From CAYQVW01 sp964421245 (lineage in GTDB: Bacteria > Margulisbacteria > WOR-1 > XYC2-FULL-46-14): DNA of 56,301 bases. Below are positions 32,413 through 40,860 of the stretch, piece after piece. Position 1 is the first letter of the stretch, and the number at the start of each line of letters is the position of its first letter. The stretch spans positions 1 to 56,301 of the forward strand of contig CAYQVW010000011.1 of the NCBI GenBank assembly GCA_964421245.1. Reading direction: 5' to 3'. A program made the translations under genes and the position numbers. A model generated the notes under the pieces. That model searched no databases, was not told the DNA's origin, and saw only the letters and a list, made by a program, of their open reading frames with translations.

Positions 32413-33078
32413 ATGAAAAAATTTGCAATTCTAATGCTTCTGTTAATTGTTCCGTTTGTTTGTGGTTTTGGTGCGAAGCCAGCAACTTCTGCTAAGGCTA
32501 CTTATCCATACTTAGTTGATAATTATGAAGATGGAACTTATACTAAGGATGCAGAATGGTTTGTTTTTGATAATTTGATTCCGACCATTACGAAGAATTC
32601 AAGGCTTCAAAGCGGCGACCCTAAAGTAATTCCAAGTCTTGGAATTTATTCCCTTAACTTAAAAGGATCAACTACTAGCTGGTATGTTGGTGGGATGGGT
32701 CTGATGCTAGGTATTGATGCATCACCTTATACAAGTTTTGAAATTGATATTTATGGTAACGGAGAAGAGAGTGGCCGTCTAAAAGTTGAATTCTACGATG
32801 ACGATAACAATAATATTGATATCGAAGTAGATAAAAATTGGAAGCCACTTTATGACGATAGGTGGACTGCAGAGATAGATATAAACTGGACTGGATGGAA
32901 ACATGTTTCTATTCCTTTCACTAAGTTTAAAAATGACGGACGTGGAAATTACAAATTTGATCCGACTTTAGCCGGTGGATCAGGCGGATTGGTAAAGATG
33001 CAATTAATTTGTGTTGCCAAGGCCGAATCTGGATCAATCAATTTTAATATTGATAATCTAGAATTAGGTTTAAAATAA
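32413..33078 (+). CDS. Secreted carbohydrate-binding (CBM11/CIA30-like) protein
   Basis: A 221-residue exported protein. The signal peptide (MKKFAILMLLLIVPFVCGFGA) is cut near residue 29 (SAKA). The mature part is one beta-sandwich with the look of galactose-binding-like modules such as CBM11 or CIA30: YLVDNYEDGTYTKDAEWFVF at its start, SFEIDIYGNGEESGRLKVEF in the middle, GWKHVSIPFTKF, and a C-terminal NFNIDNLEL. It probably binds soluble or surface glycan for the neighbouring transporter. It has a strong AGGAGGTG site and follows the permeases after a 175-nt AT-rich gap with no clear promoter. Confidence 0.75.
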   Translation: MKKFAILMLLLIVPFVCGFGAKPATSAKATYPYLVDNYEDGTYTKDAEWFVFDNLIPTITKNSRLQSGDPKVIPSLGIYSLNLKGSTTSWYVGGMGLMLGIDASPYTSFEIDIYGNGEESGRLKVEFYDDDNNNIDIEVDKNWKPLYDDRWTAEIDINWTGWKHVSIPFTKFKNDGRGNYKFDPTLAGGSGGLVKMQLICVAKAESGSINFNIDNLELGLK

Positions 33079-33084
33079 GATCAT

Positions 33085-33128
33085 GTAGAGGCAGGACAGT
33101 GTTCTGCCTCTACCGTTTCAATTTTCCT
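33085..33128 (+). terminator. Terminator hairpin
   Basis: A 13-bp stem (GTAGAGGCAGGAC at 33085-33097 with GTTCTGCCTCTAC at 33101-33113, loop AGT, one G-U pair) starts 6 nt after the stop at 33078. A T-rich stretch follows. Confidence 0.75.
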
Positions 33129-33145
33129 CTTTTTTTGAAATTACC

Positions 33146-33174
33146 TGAAATTTCTTCCATAAATTGACGATGTA
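33146..33174 (+). promoter_or_regulatory. Sigma-28-like promoter of the kinase operon
   Basis: TGAAATTT (33146-33153), 14 nt, then CGATGTA (33168-33174). Transcription would start just before the GGAGA site of the kinase gene at 33190. Confidence 0.72.
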
Positions 33175-33189
33175 TATGTATGGAGAGCT

Positions 33190-34782
33190 ATGCCTAGCCA
33201 AGGAATGAATATAAATACATATAATAGTATTAAATATAGATTGCCGATATTTGGAGCAATAGCCGGTTCTATTTCTTTTACTCATCTTAACAATGTCCTT
33301 TCTTCTACAACCGGTTTGCAGCAGGCTTGGCAAGAAGGACTTCTTTCATATTTTGGACCAACCTTATGGGGAGCGGTGCTTGGTGGAGGTATTGGAACGG
33401 TGGGGGCAATAATTGCTCTTATTGGCAGAGCGCCTGATCCAAAATCAAAGCCAGAAAGAAGTTTAGTTAGTTATTTTGCTAGGCCAGCTTCGGTCTTAGC
33501 TGTGCTTGATCATGGTATTGATCGAATAATCTCTACCATTCCACAGATTAAAGAAGCGGCGATGGATAGCTTATTTCAAGAATTTGGTGGGCTTATACGA
33601 GGTGGTTTGCTTGGTGGATTTCTAGGTTTACTTGCATTTATATTCATGCACTTTGTCTTTCCGGAAGAGGGAGAGACCTCTGTTTCTGAAATCAAGACGG
33701 AAAAACAACTTAATAGTATGACTGCAAGCGAAGTGGTGGATAATATTATTAAAACTGAACTAGTCAGTTTAGTTAAGGATTGTGAAGAAGCACATGGAAA
33801 TGGAAAGACAACAATTGCTCAGGATAATTATATTTTGAATAGATATCATATCGTTAAGAAATTGGGAGAGGGTGGAGCGGGTGCGGTTTATTTGTGTGTA
33901 GATAAAAGTAGAAATGATCAATTAGTTGCAGTAAAAATCGTAAAAGGGGTGGGGCGAAATGAAGATAGCGGGGTCAGGTTTCAACGTGAAACGGAAACAA
34001 TGCGAGATTTTGACCACCCAAATATTATTAAGTGTGACCACTCTTTTGTTTCTGACTGGTCTGATAATCTTTTTGTGGACAAAGATGATGGTGTAATTGT
34101 TATGGAGTATGTGGAAGGGGTTGATTTGAACATTGTCTTTAAGGCATTAAAAGCAGAGGGCAAACTTCTCGACCAAAAAGTTGTGCTTGCCATTGCTCAC
34201 AAAATTGCAGAAGCCCTGCAAGCTGCCCATCATACAATACATCGGGATATTAAACCCCATAATATATTTTTAGGGGTAAGGGGTGAGATAAAACTTGGTG
34301 ATTTTGGTAGGGTACAGAGACAGAGTGATGTAACAATGACCCAAGCCGGCATGATTGCAGGAACTATGTTATATATTGCTCCAGAGCAGGCAACCTACCG
34401 ATTAAAAGAGATGTCTCTTTTGAGAAGAGGGATTCCTGACCATAAGGTCAAAGATCATCGAATTGATATTTATTCTCTTGGAACAGTTCTTTATGAATTG
34501 TTAACAGGACAGACTCCTTATAGCGCGGATGAAAATAAGATTGAGCCGATGAGAAGTTTTGATTTGGCACTAAAGCATGCTGATCCAAAGGTACACCCAG
34601 AAGAGATTTCGGTGCTTAATCCAAATGTTCCAACCGATCTTATTGATATAGTTCGTAAGATGATACAAAAAGATCCAGATTATCGTCATTTAAGTTATGA
34701 GGAGTTACTGGAGCATATTGAACGAGTTTTAAGGGGATTGATTGTTCGGGGGATTCACGAGAGAGAAGGGAGCGATAGATGA
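33190..34782 (+). CDS. Membrane eukaryotic-like Ser/Thr protein kinase
   Basis: A 530-residue protein. Residues 1-155 contain hydrophobic segments (about 20-35, 57-78 and 135-155) that should anchor it in the inner membrane. The kinase domain spans about 219-515. It has the glycine-rich loop KLGEGGAGAVYL (224-235), ATP-binding Lys249 in VAVKIV, catalytic HRDIKPHN (351-358), DFG (371-373) and APE (397-399), all intact, so it should be active. Here the membrane part precedes the kinase domain; in PknB/PrkC-type kinases the kinase domain comes first, and no PASTA domains are present. Its stop overlaps the next ATG (ATGA), beginning a four-gene translationally coupled operon. Substrates are unknown; the coupled membrane proteins are the first candidates. 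Confidence 0.93.
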   Translation: MPSQGMNINTYNSIKYRLPIFGAIAGSISFTHLNNVLSSTTGLQQAWQEGLLSYFGPTLWGAVLGGGIGTVGAIIALIGRAPDPKSKPERSLVSYFARPASVLAVLDHGIDRIISTIPQIKEAAMDSLFQEFGGLIRGGLLGGFLGLLAFIFMHFVFPEEGETSVSEIKTEKQLNSMTASEVVDNIIKTELVSLVKDCEEAHGNGKTTIAQDNYILNRYHIVKKLGEGGAGAVYLCVDKSRNDQLVAVKIVKGVGRNEDSGVRFQRETETMRDFDHPNIIKCDHSFVSDWSDNLFVDKDDGVIVMEYVEGVDLNIVFKALKAEGKLLDQKVVLAIAHKIAEALQAAHHTIHRDIKPHNIFLGVRGEIKLGDFGRVQRQSDVTMTQAGMIAGTMLYIAPEQATYRLKEMSLLRRGIPDHKVKDHRIDIYSLGTVLYELLTGQTPYSADENKIEPMRSFDLALKHADPKVHPEEISVLNPNVPTDLIDIVRKMIQKDPDYRHLSYEELLEHIERVLRGLIVRGIHEREGSDR

Positions 34783-35720
34783 TTGGAATATATACAAATG
34801 TAAATATGGGGAGTGCGTTTTTATTTCGCATTAGAAACTCCAATATATTAGCAACAGGAGCTGCAATAGTAGGACTGGGATCATCAATTTGTTACCAACT
34901 TATTTCGAGTAGTGATGAATTATTAAGCACGCTCAGTTTGGCAGGGGTTTCTGGTTCTATATTGTTTTTGTCAATTTATGCAATGACAAATATTTTTATT
35001 AAACAACCACAAGAAATAGACTATGAGAGCATACCCGATTATCCTCATGATCATTTGGTGGATTTAGATCAAATAAAGATGTTAACTCTGTTAAGAGAGT
35101 TCGTCAGAAGGGGAGATGTTGTTAATTTTGAGCAAGCATTAGGTCATCCAGGAACGAGCAAGATTTTTCCTGCGACCCTTATCTCTGAGCTTAAGAATGT
35201 TTTTCCAGATATAGCACAAATTGAGGATAGACAAGAGAGAGAAGAAGCAGTTAGGGCCAGAATTGATCAGGATATTTTTCTTTCTCAACGATTTGTGACT
35301 TTGACAGAAGAAAACATTAAAATGTGTGAATTATTGATTAATGCTGAGACTAGAGGAACCCTTTGGAGAGCATTTGATCTTGTTCAGGAGTTGCTTGATC
35401 TAGATAGTGATGTAGATACGATAGCCGCTTTTATTAAAGTTCTTGAAAATACTTTAAGGTGTTGGGAGTTTGATTATGGTGCTTTGACAGAACCAGACAG
35501 CCAACCGTATTACAAAAGAATGGCAATTAATAACTTAATTAAAATGACTGGAAGAAGAGAGTTTGAGTTAATAAAAAAGATTGAAAAACTTGCAATGGGC
35601 GAGTCTCCGGATGTAGACAAGATAAAAAATCTTTTGGATGATTTTGGAAGAAGGCAGGGAATTTTTGAGATTTCGGGAATTGTAGCAAAACTGAAAAGGG
35701 TCCGAGAGGAAAACAGATGA
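34779..35720 (+). CDS. Uncharacterised membrane protein, kinase-operon paralogue 1
   Basis: A 313-residue protein with two N-terminal membrane segments (about 20-40 and 50-72) and a helical cytoplasmic part of about 240 residues. Two motifs are shared with the next two proteins: RIDQDIFLSQRF near residue 160 and DDFGRRQGIFEIS near residue 288. No known family is recognised. The start overlaps the kinase stop by 4 nt and its own stop overlaps the next start by 4 nt, so the products are probably made in fixed ratio and act together. It may be a substrate or partner of the kinase. Confidence 0.8.
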   Translation: MIGIYTNVNMGSAFLFRIRNSNILATGAAIVGLGSSICYQLISSSDELLSTLSLAGVSGSILFLSIYAMTNIFIKQPQEIDYESIPDYPHDHLVDLDQIKMLTLLREFVRRGDVVNFEQALGHPGTSKIFPATLISELKNVFPDIAQIEDRQEREEAVRARIDQDIFLSQRFVTLTEENIKMCELLINAETRGTLWRAFDLVQELLDLDSDVDTIAAFIKVLENTLRCWEFDYGALTEPDSQPYYKRMAINNLIKMTGRREFELIKKIEKLAMGESPDVDKIKNLLDDFGRRQGIFEISGIVAKLKRVREENR

Positions 35721-36673
35721 GAAGAATTAATTTCAATAAAAGTGGACTCTATAATAATTCTTGGGTGAATCGGGTAGGGAATGATTCTTTTTTTAGGTTT
35801 GCAGAACGCATTTGTGGTTATCCTTTTGGAGCGGCTCTCCTTTTGTTTGGAGTGGTTTCAACAGTAAATTATGCCTCAGAGGAAACATCTGGGGTGCTTA
35901 CAGGGGTATTATTTGGAATATCTACATTTCCTTTATTAGCATATGCGACAATAAATCTAATTGGTGAAGCGAGGGATAATATAGCAGAAGCAAGGAGAGA
36001 AGCTGGTGTTTTGGATGGGGTGCTATATAGAAGCTCGACCGTTTCTCTTCCCGACGTAAAACCTGATTTTCAAAGAAGTTTGACTAATCAAGATATTGAA
36101 GAGGCTATGGTGGAAGTGAAGAATTTTTTATTACAACCGCAACCTGCATATTTAGATGCCGAAGCAGTACTTATTGATGATCTTGGTGAGGAGCCGGAAA
36201 ATGCAAAAAGATGGATTAATATCTTTAGGGCATCGGGAGATGATTCTCAGCTTGAGGTCTCAATAGATGCTTACGGTAGGAGAAAAGGGAATATCGGTTT
36301 TGAAAGGTTGCAGCGTATCGGATTAATAAGACAAAAAGTTCTACAAGGAAATAGTTACGCAGTAGAAGAACTGATTGAACAATATGAAGGTGATTCCGGC
36401 TATCCACTTATTAACAAAATGATTGGTCCGGCGCGGGAAATATCTAAAGAATGTGATAACCAAACAAGAGGGGAGATGGTTTTAGAGAGGATTGATCGTG
36501 AGTTTTTTATTTCTGGAAAATATGGATTATCAAAAGCTGATTTGCTGCTTGCTGAACATATAGTTACAGTAGATAATATGTTTAGAAGGGAACGTATCTT
36601 AAGAGATCTTGTAGAATTGGAAAAAGGTGGGGATCGGAGGGCTCAAGAAATTTTAAAGGATCCTAACGAATGA
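35717..36673 (+). CDS. Uncharacterised membrane protein, kinase-operon paralogue 2
   Basis: A 318-residue protein with two N-terminal membrane segments (about 35-55 and 62-80), then a helical soluble part. It carries the shared motifs DAYGRRKGN near residue 184 and ERIDREFFISGKYGLSKADL near residue 257. Their order is reversed relative to paralogue 1, where the FGRRQG motif comes last. This suggests that the genes hold differently phased pieces of one longer repeating unit. It is coupled by 4-nt overlaps on both sides. Function unknown. Confidence 0.8.
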   Translation: MRRINFNKSGLYNNSWVNRVGNDSFFRFAERICGYPFGAALLLFGVVSTVNYASEETSGVLTGVLFGISTFPLLAYATINLIGEARDNIAEARREAGVLDGVLYRSSTVSLPDVKPDFQRSLTNQDIEEAMVEVKNFLLQPQPAYLDAEAVLIDDLGEEPENAKRWINIFRASGDDSQLEVSIDAYGRRKGNIGFERLQRIGLIRQKVLQGNSYAVEELIEQYEGDSGYPLINKMIGPAREISKECDNQTRGEMVLERIDREFFISGKYGLSKADLLLAEHIVTVDNMFRRERILRDLVELEKGGDRRAQEILKDPNE

Positions 36674-37719
36674 CAGCTATAACCTCATTTAAAAACAGGC
36701 CCTATGTTAGATCTTTTGTCTCCTGTTTTTCTCCAAACAGGATTTTTCTTTCTGCCGGGATAATGGGAGCCCTCTCTGCTGCGGTCTATAATCTGATACC
36801 AGAGGGGGATATTCAGACTGCTTTTACCACCGAATTGAATATCGGGGCAAGTATCTTCCTTATATTAATGTATATAGGGGCAGACCTGATTGGAAAGGGT
36901 AGGAGACCAAAAACAAAAAGACTCCCTGTTTTTAAAACACTGTACTATTCAACAAAAACAAGAAGAGAGATAAAAGTGACCTTGGAAATGGTAAGAGATT
37001 GTTTATTGGAGGATAAGCCATTATTAGGAGGTAGCCCAGATATTTTTAGGGCAGCTGTACTGCTGAAAAACATTATGTGTGTACGCACTTGGGATATACC
37101 AATGAGATGGGCTAAGATTTTTCTTGCAATGGGAAGCGAAGAAGAGATTACAAAGAGGGTAGAGCAGTTTGGTCAGCTGCACGGATTATTTGCCGAATCA
37201 GACCTTTTGATCGTTGCATGGTTGAAATCTCTTGCCCGGGAAGGGAGCATTGCCGAGATTTCCGATCCAGAAATTCTAGCTAAATTAGAAAAGTTATATC
37301 CTAAGGCTTTATGGATGGAATTTTATGAGCTATTAGTTGTTATTGCAAAAATGCCAAATAGGGAAGATAGAAGAGAGGCAATAATATTTAATGTGGATGA
37401 AGACTTTCTTCTTTCGGGAAGATTTGGATTAACAAAAGAAGATTTATACTATGCTGAGATTTTACACATTGTTAACACAACTAAAAAGTATTTCGATGCG
37501 GTTCATTTTTTGGATCTATTATTCATCACTAAAACACCCAGAGGGAAGGAATTGTACCGCAATTCAATAGATATGTTAAAAAAAGTGGGCAATCTTGGTT
37601 TTGATCTAGACAGAGAGGTAGAATCCATTGGGGGAAGCTGGGGGCACTATTCCGATCATGCACAAGAAATTAGGCATTTGCCTTTGCCGATGCTTCTGCG
37701 GGCACGTTTTCAAAATTAG
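36670..37719 (+). CDS. Uncharacterised membrane protein, kinase-operon paralogue 3
   Basis: A 349-residue protein with two N-terminal membrane segments (about 22-42 and 50-72) and a helical cytoplasmic region. The shared motifs are EQFGQLHGLFAES near residue 165 and FNVDEDFLLSGRFGLTKEDL near residue 240. The C-terminus ends in a polar tail. It is the last gene of the kinase operon; the next promoter of the same type begins 1 nt after its stop. Function unknown, with the same reasoning as for its two paralogues. Confidence 0.8.
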   Translation: MTAITSFKNRPYVRSFVSCFSPNRIFLSAGIMGALSAAVYNLIPEGDIQTAFTTELNIGASIFLILMYIGADLIGKGRRPKTKRLPVFKTLYYSTKTRREIKVTLEMVRDCLLEDKPLLGGSPDIFRAAVLLKNIMCVRTWDIPMRWAKIFLAMGSEEEITKRVEQFGQLHGLFAESDLLIVAWLKSLAREGSIAEISDPEILAKLEKLYPKALWMEFYELLVVIAKMPNREDRREAIIFNVDEDFLLSGRFGLTKEDLYYAEILHIVNTTKKYFDAVHFLDLLFITKTPRGKELYRNSIDMLKKVGNLGFDLDREVESIGGSWGHYSDHAQEIRHLPLPMLLRARFQN

Positions 37720-37720
37720 G

Positions 37721-37749
37721 TGAAATTTCCTAGAAATAGGGACGATATA
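37721..37749 (+). promoter_or_regulatory. Sigma-28-like promoter (consensus)
   Basis: TGAAATTT (37721-37728), 14 nt, then CGATATA (37743-37749), continuing AATATATAGG as at 53427. It serves the genes at 37791 and 39424. Confidence 0.78.
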
Positions 37750-37790
37750 AATATATAGGATATCGGTAATAAATATTAGGAGGGAATTAG

Positions 37791-39404
37791 ATGGTAAATG
37801 TGAATGGAGTCAGAGGTAATGCTGTATATCAATTTTTGGGAAATAAGTTTGCAGGTATTGGAGGAGCGGTTGCAACAGCGGGAACATTAGCTCAGCAGGA
37901 ACTTTTGGCGTTTAATACTACAACGTCACTTGGTACAGTTATAAATTATATAAGCGATGCGGGGTTATATCTTGGAGCAGGGACTGTAGTAAGTTGCTTA
38001 CTTATTAACTTTGTTTTTGGTAAAGAGAGCGCTTCATTAGATTCTGTAGAGATTGAGGATGCAGATTCTCCTACTGGATATGTTAGTGTTGGAGACAGAC
38101 TTTCTCCGGAGCAGGTTGCAGTAATAAAGTTAATTAAAGGTCTCGATTCAGCTGGATTAATTGCATTAATTGATGCAAAGATTGCGGCAAAAGATTTAAG
38201 CGCCCTAAAATATATAGAAGATAAATATGGTGAGATAGAGCTTACCGCTCAAAATCAAGCCTTTACAGATGCAATGAAAGATAAAATTGAGGAGCTTGGT
38301 AAATGGAGATTACAATTAATAACTGATTATAAAAAAGCTGCTTTTAATTTAAAAATGGCAATAGCTAATGGGGAAGAAGCAAAAGCGGCTCTTTTAGCCG
38401 TAGAGATCCAAAATCTTACTCCGCTAGATTTTGATGGTGGCGAAATAGCAGGCTTAGCAGTTGAGGCAGCAAAAACTCAGGTAGTTTTCGATTTAGATAC
38501 GTTAAGTAGTAGCTTATTGAATACTCTTACTGTTGGACTTTCTAATATCGAAGTCGATAGAGCAATGTTTGTGGCAATGCAAGATCTGGGAGATATTGAT
38601 GGAGCGCGTCAGCTTATGAATGATTTATCAAGTAGTCTGGATGCGGAAGAACAGGAATTAGCTCAAAAAATTTCAGAATGGATTCTTGCTCAACAACCTC
38701 AACAGTCGGTTGATGATGAGGCTCCGACAGTGATTGTCGCGGATCAAGGGATGCCAGATCTTCCAGATGATGCTTTTGATGCTGACGCTGATGATGGTCT
38801 CGGTTTCTTAGATCTAGACCCGGATCAAGATCAAGGCGAACCTGATCAGGGACCGTTACCGGATCTGGCTCCAATTGATGGACCAAGAGCTCCTCTTGCT
38901 GGTGATAGAGATCCAGCTACTATACTTGGCGTGCTGCCGCCGGATAGACAGCAAGAACCTGTAACTAGACACGACGCAGGACCAGAGGCAGCGCCTCTTC
39001 ATTTAAGAGCAGAAGACTTTCCTGCTGAGACTGGTGGTGGCAGAGAAGGAGAACCGACAGTTGTATTGCAAGCAGCAGCACTGCAAGGAGAGTTGGCAGA
39101 TCACGGAGCTCAACCACAAGTTCAAGATATGGGGACCATGTCTATTGGTGATATATTAGCAGAAATTGCTTCTAGGGAGCCTGCTCGATGGGAAGCTCAA
39201 GGGTTATATCAAGATATTGTTTTTATTGAAACTGTTTTTGATCTTTTAATATCTCCCGAAGCTTATGGTGTTGCGCTAATTCCTTCACAAAGAAATGATG
39301 TTATTAATTTTTTAAGAACTGTTGTTTCTCATTATGAGAAAAATCCTACAGTAAATGATGACATAAATCGCTTATTAGTTCAGATTAAATCAACAAGTAT
39401 GTAA
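37791..39404 (+). CDS. Uncharacterised membrane protein with Asp/Pro-rich linker
   Basis: A 537-residue protein. The N-terminus has two weakly hydrophobic segments (about 20-35 and 60-82), like the kinase-operon proteins. A helical region runs to about 310. About 120 disordered, acidic residues follow (DLPDDAFDADADD, DLDPDQDQGEPDQG), then a helical C-terminal 90 residues. The linker carries two similar threonine motifs, DEAPTVIV and EGEPTVVL, resembling phosphothreonine sites read by FHA domains; with a kinase operon next door this is suggestive only. It has a good AGGAGGGA site. No family is recognised. Confidence 0.72.
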   Translation: MVNVNGVRGNAVYQFLGNKFAGIGGAVATAGTLAQQELLAFNTTTSLGTVINYISDAGLYLGAGTVVSCLLINFVFGKESASLDSVEIEDADSPTGYVSVGDRLSPEQVAVIKLIKGLDSAGLIALIDAKIAAKDLSALKYIEDKYGEIELTAQNQAFTDAMKDKIEELGKWRLQLITDYKKAAFNLKMAIANGEEAKAALLAVEIQNLTPLDFDGGEIAGLAVEAAKTQVVFDLDTLSSSLLNTLTVGLSNIEVDRAMFVAMQDLGDIDGARQLMNDLSSSLDAEEQELAQKISEWILAQQPQQSVDDEAPTVIVADQGMPDLPDDAFDADADDGLGFLDLDPDQDQGEPDQGPLPDLAPIDGPRAPLAGDRDPATILGVLPPDRQQEPVTRHDAGPEAAPLHLRAEDFPAETGGGREGEPTVVLQAAALQGELADHGAQPQVQDMGTMSIGDILAEIASREPARWEAQGLYQDIVFIETVFDLLISPEAYGVALIPSQRNDVINFLRTVVSHYEKNPTVNDDINRLLVQIKSTSM

Positions 39405-39423
39405 TAAATAGGGGGATAATTAA

Positions 39424-40860
39424 ATGGTAAGTCCAGGAAATGGAGTCGCAGGAGCTCGTAGGGCAGCTATAGTTGCTGTCAAGCAGATTCAAAATGCAGT
39501 TGTTGCTGGAGACGATATTGATTTAGGTAATGCAAGACTTTTATTTGAGGGATTAGATGATGCATTGGGTGCTAGAGGTGTTGTTTCTGGAGCGTTATTT
39601 GAAGTATTAACTACAGCCTTAAATGATGCCCAAGATGCAGAGAAAAGTGCTGGTATGGTTTCAGATTTAGAAGTAGAACTAAACTCTCGACCAACTACTC
39701 AACAGGTATTAGATCTTGAGCAGAAGCTTGCAGATGCTGAAAGAGCCCAAGGTATGGCAGAATTAGAATTAGAAGAGGTTCGTCAGGCAGAGAGAGGACT
39801 CAATGATCAAATTGAAGCTTTAACAAGGAGAGTTGGTCGTAGAGATCAGCAATTATTAGATCAATCGGGAGTATTGGATGAACTAAGAGAGACTCTTGGA
39901 ACTACAAGAGAAGGATATGGCGAACTGTTAAAAGGAGCAAGAGAAAGAACGGAACGAGTTACTCAACAATTAGAAACTGCGAGAGCAGAGCTTGAATCTT
40001 CTGGACGAGAGATTGTTACTGAGTTAGAAGCACAGATTCGGGAAGAGAGTGAAAAGGCAACGCGTGCAATAGCAGAAGCTGCTCAACATCAAGAGGATTT
40101 AGAAAGATCGGATCGTGAGTTGGGAATAGCTCTTGAGAAACTAGAGCAAGAACATAAAAGATTTGTTGATATTGATAATGAATTACAAGCAGCTAAAACA
40201 TCATTATTGAATGCGGAACAAGTAGATAAGCCAAGGCTGTTAAGTGCAATAAAGAGACAGGAAATAGGGTTAGAGCGATTAAAGGAAGGGGTTCAGGCAT
40301 TAGAACGAGAGCTTGACGAGGTTCGACAAAAACGAGATCAAACAATTTCAGAATTAGAAGCTGAAACAAAAGAAGGAATGGAAAAGGCAGTGATTTTTGA
40401 TGCCATTGCTGATCTTTTGCAAGAAAATGATTCAAAGAAGGTTGCTCCAGCTATTAAACAGAGGCTGGAAGATTTGACTAGGATGACCAAAAGACATGCT
40501 GACGCAGCAGAAGCAGCAAAAAAAGCCCAGGATGAAGTTGCTAGATTAAAGAGAGAACATCAGCAAGCTCAAAGATCAGCACCAGCGGCGAGACCAGCTC
40601 CAGCAACGAGAACTCCTGCGGCACCAGGTAATCATAGGTCGGCACCGACTACAATAGGACAACCGGCTGGACCAGCTCCAGCAGCAGGTACTCCAGCTGC
40701 AGCAGCTCAAGGTGCTAGTAGGCCACCGCTACAACCATTACCAGGGTCTCAACCTAGGGTATCACCACCGGCAGGACAACAGCAGGGTGGAGGACAACAA
40801 CAGCAGCAACAACCACCACCAGGACAACAGTCACCAGGTGGATCGGGAAACCAACCATAG
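39424..40860 (+). CDS. Coiled-coil protein with Pro/Gln-rich tail (zero-frame product)
   Basis: A 478-residue protein. A short globular start is followed by an almost continuous coiled coil (about 80-385; heptads such as LEQKLADAERAQGMAELELEEVRQ). A low-complexity tail of Ala/Pro/Gln (about 390-478) follows, ending GSGNQP. No membrane segment or known domain is present. It is 19 nt downstream of the 37791 gene with a GGGGGAT site, so they are one operon. The frame closes at TAG (40858-40860). Open coding sequence continues in the -1 frame for 102 codons, reachable by a slip on the G GGA AAC heptamer at 40845-40851. The full product would then be about 578 residues. A frameshift mutation or sequencing error is the alternative. 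Confidence 0.78.
   Translation: MVSPGNGVAGARRAAIVAVKQIQNAVVAGDDIDLGNARLLFEGLDDALGARGVVSGALFEVLTTALNDAQDAEKSAGMVSDLEVELNSRPTTQQVLDLEQKLADAERAQGMAELELEEVRQAERGLNDQIEALTRRVGRRDQQLLDQSGVLDELRETLGTTREGYGELLKGARERTERVTQQLETARAELESSGREIVTELEAQIREESEKATRAIAEAAQHQEDLERSDRELGIALEKLEQEHKRFVDIDNELQAAKTSLLNAEQVDKPRLLSAIKRQEIGLERLKEGVQALERELDEVRQKRDQTISELEAETKEGMEKAVIFDAIADLLQENDSKKVAPAIKQRLEDLTRMTKRHADAAEAAKKAQDEVARLKREHQQAQRSAPAARPAPATRTPAAPGNHRSAPTTIGQPAGPAPAAGTPAAAAQGASRPPLQPLPGSQPRVSPPAGQQQGGGQQQQQQPPPGQQSPGGSGNQP
40845..40851 (+). other. Candidate -1 ribosomal frameshift site
   Basis: GGGAAAC lies in the correct phase (G GGA AAC in the zero frame) and fits the X XXY YYZ slippery rule. A -1 slip bypasses the TAG at 40858 and enters a long open frame. 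I see no clear downstream pseudoknot or upstream Shine-Dalgarno stimulator. Confidence 0.45.

Noticed and set aside
38614..38886. 90-codon antisense frame
   Set aside because: It is antisense to the acidic linker of the 37791 protein; its His/Asp-rich composition is a by-product of that sequence.
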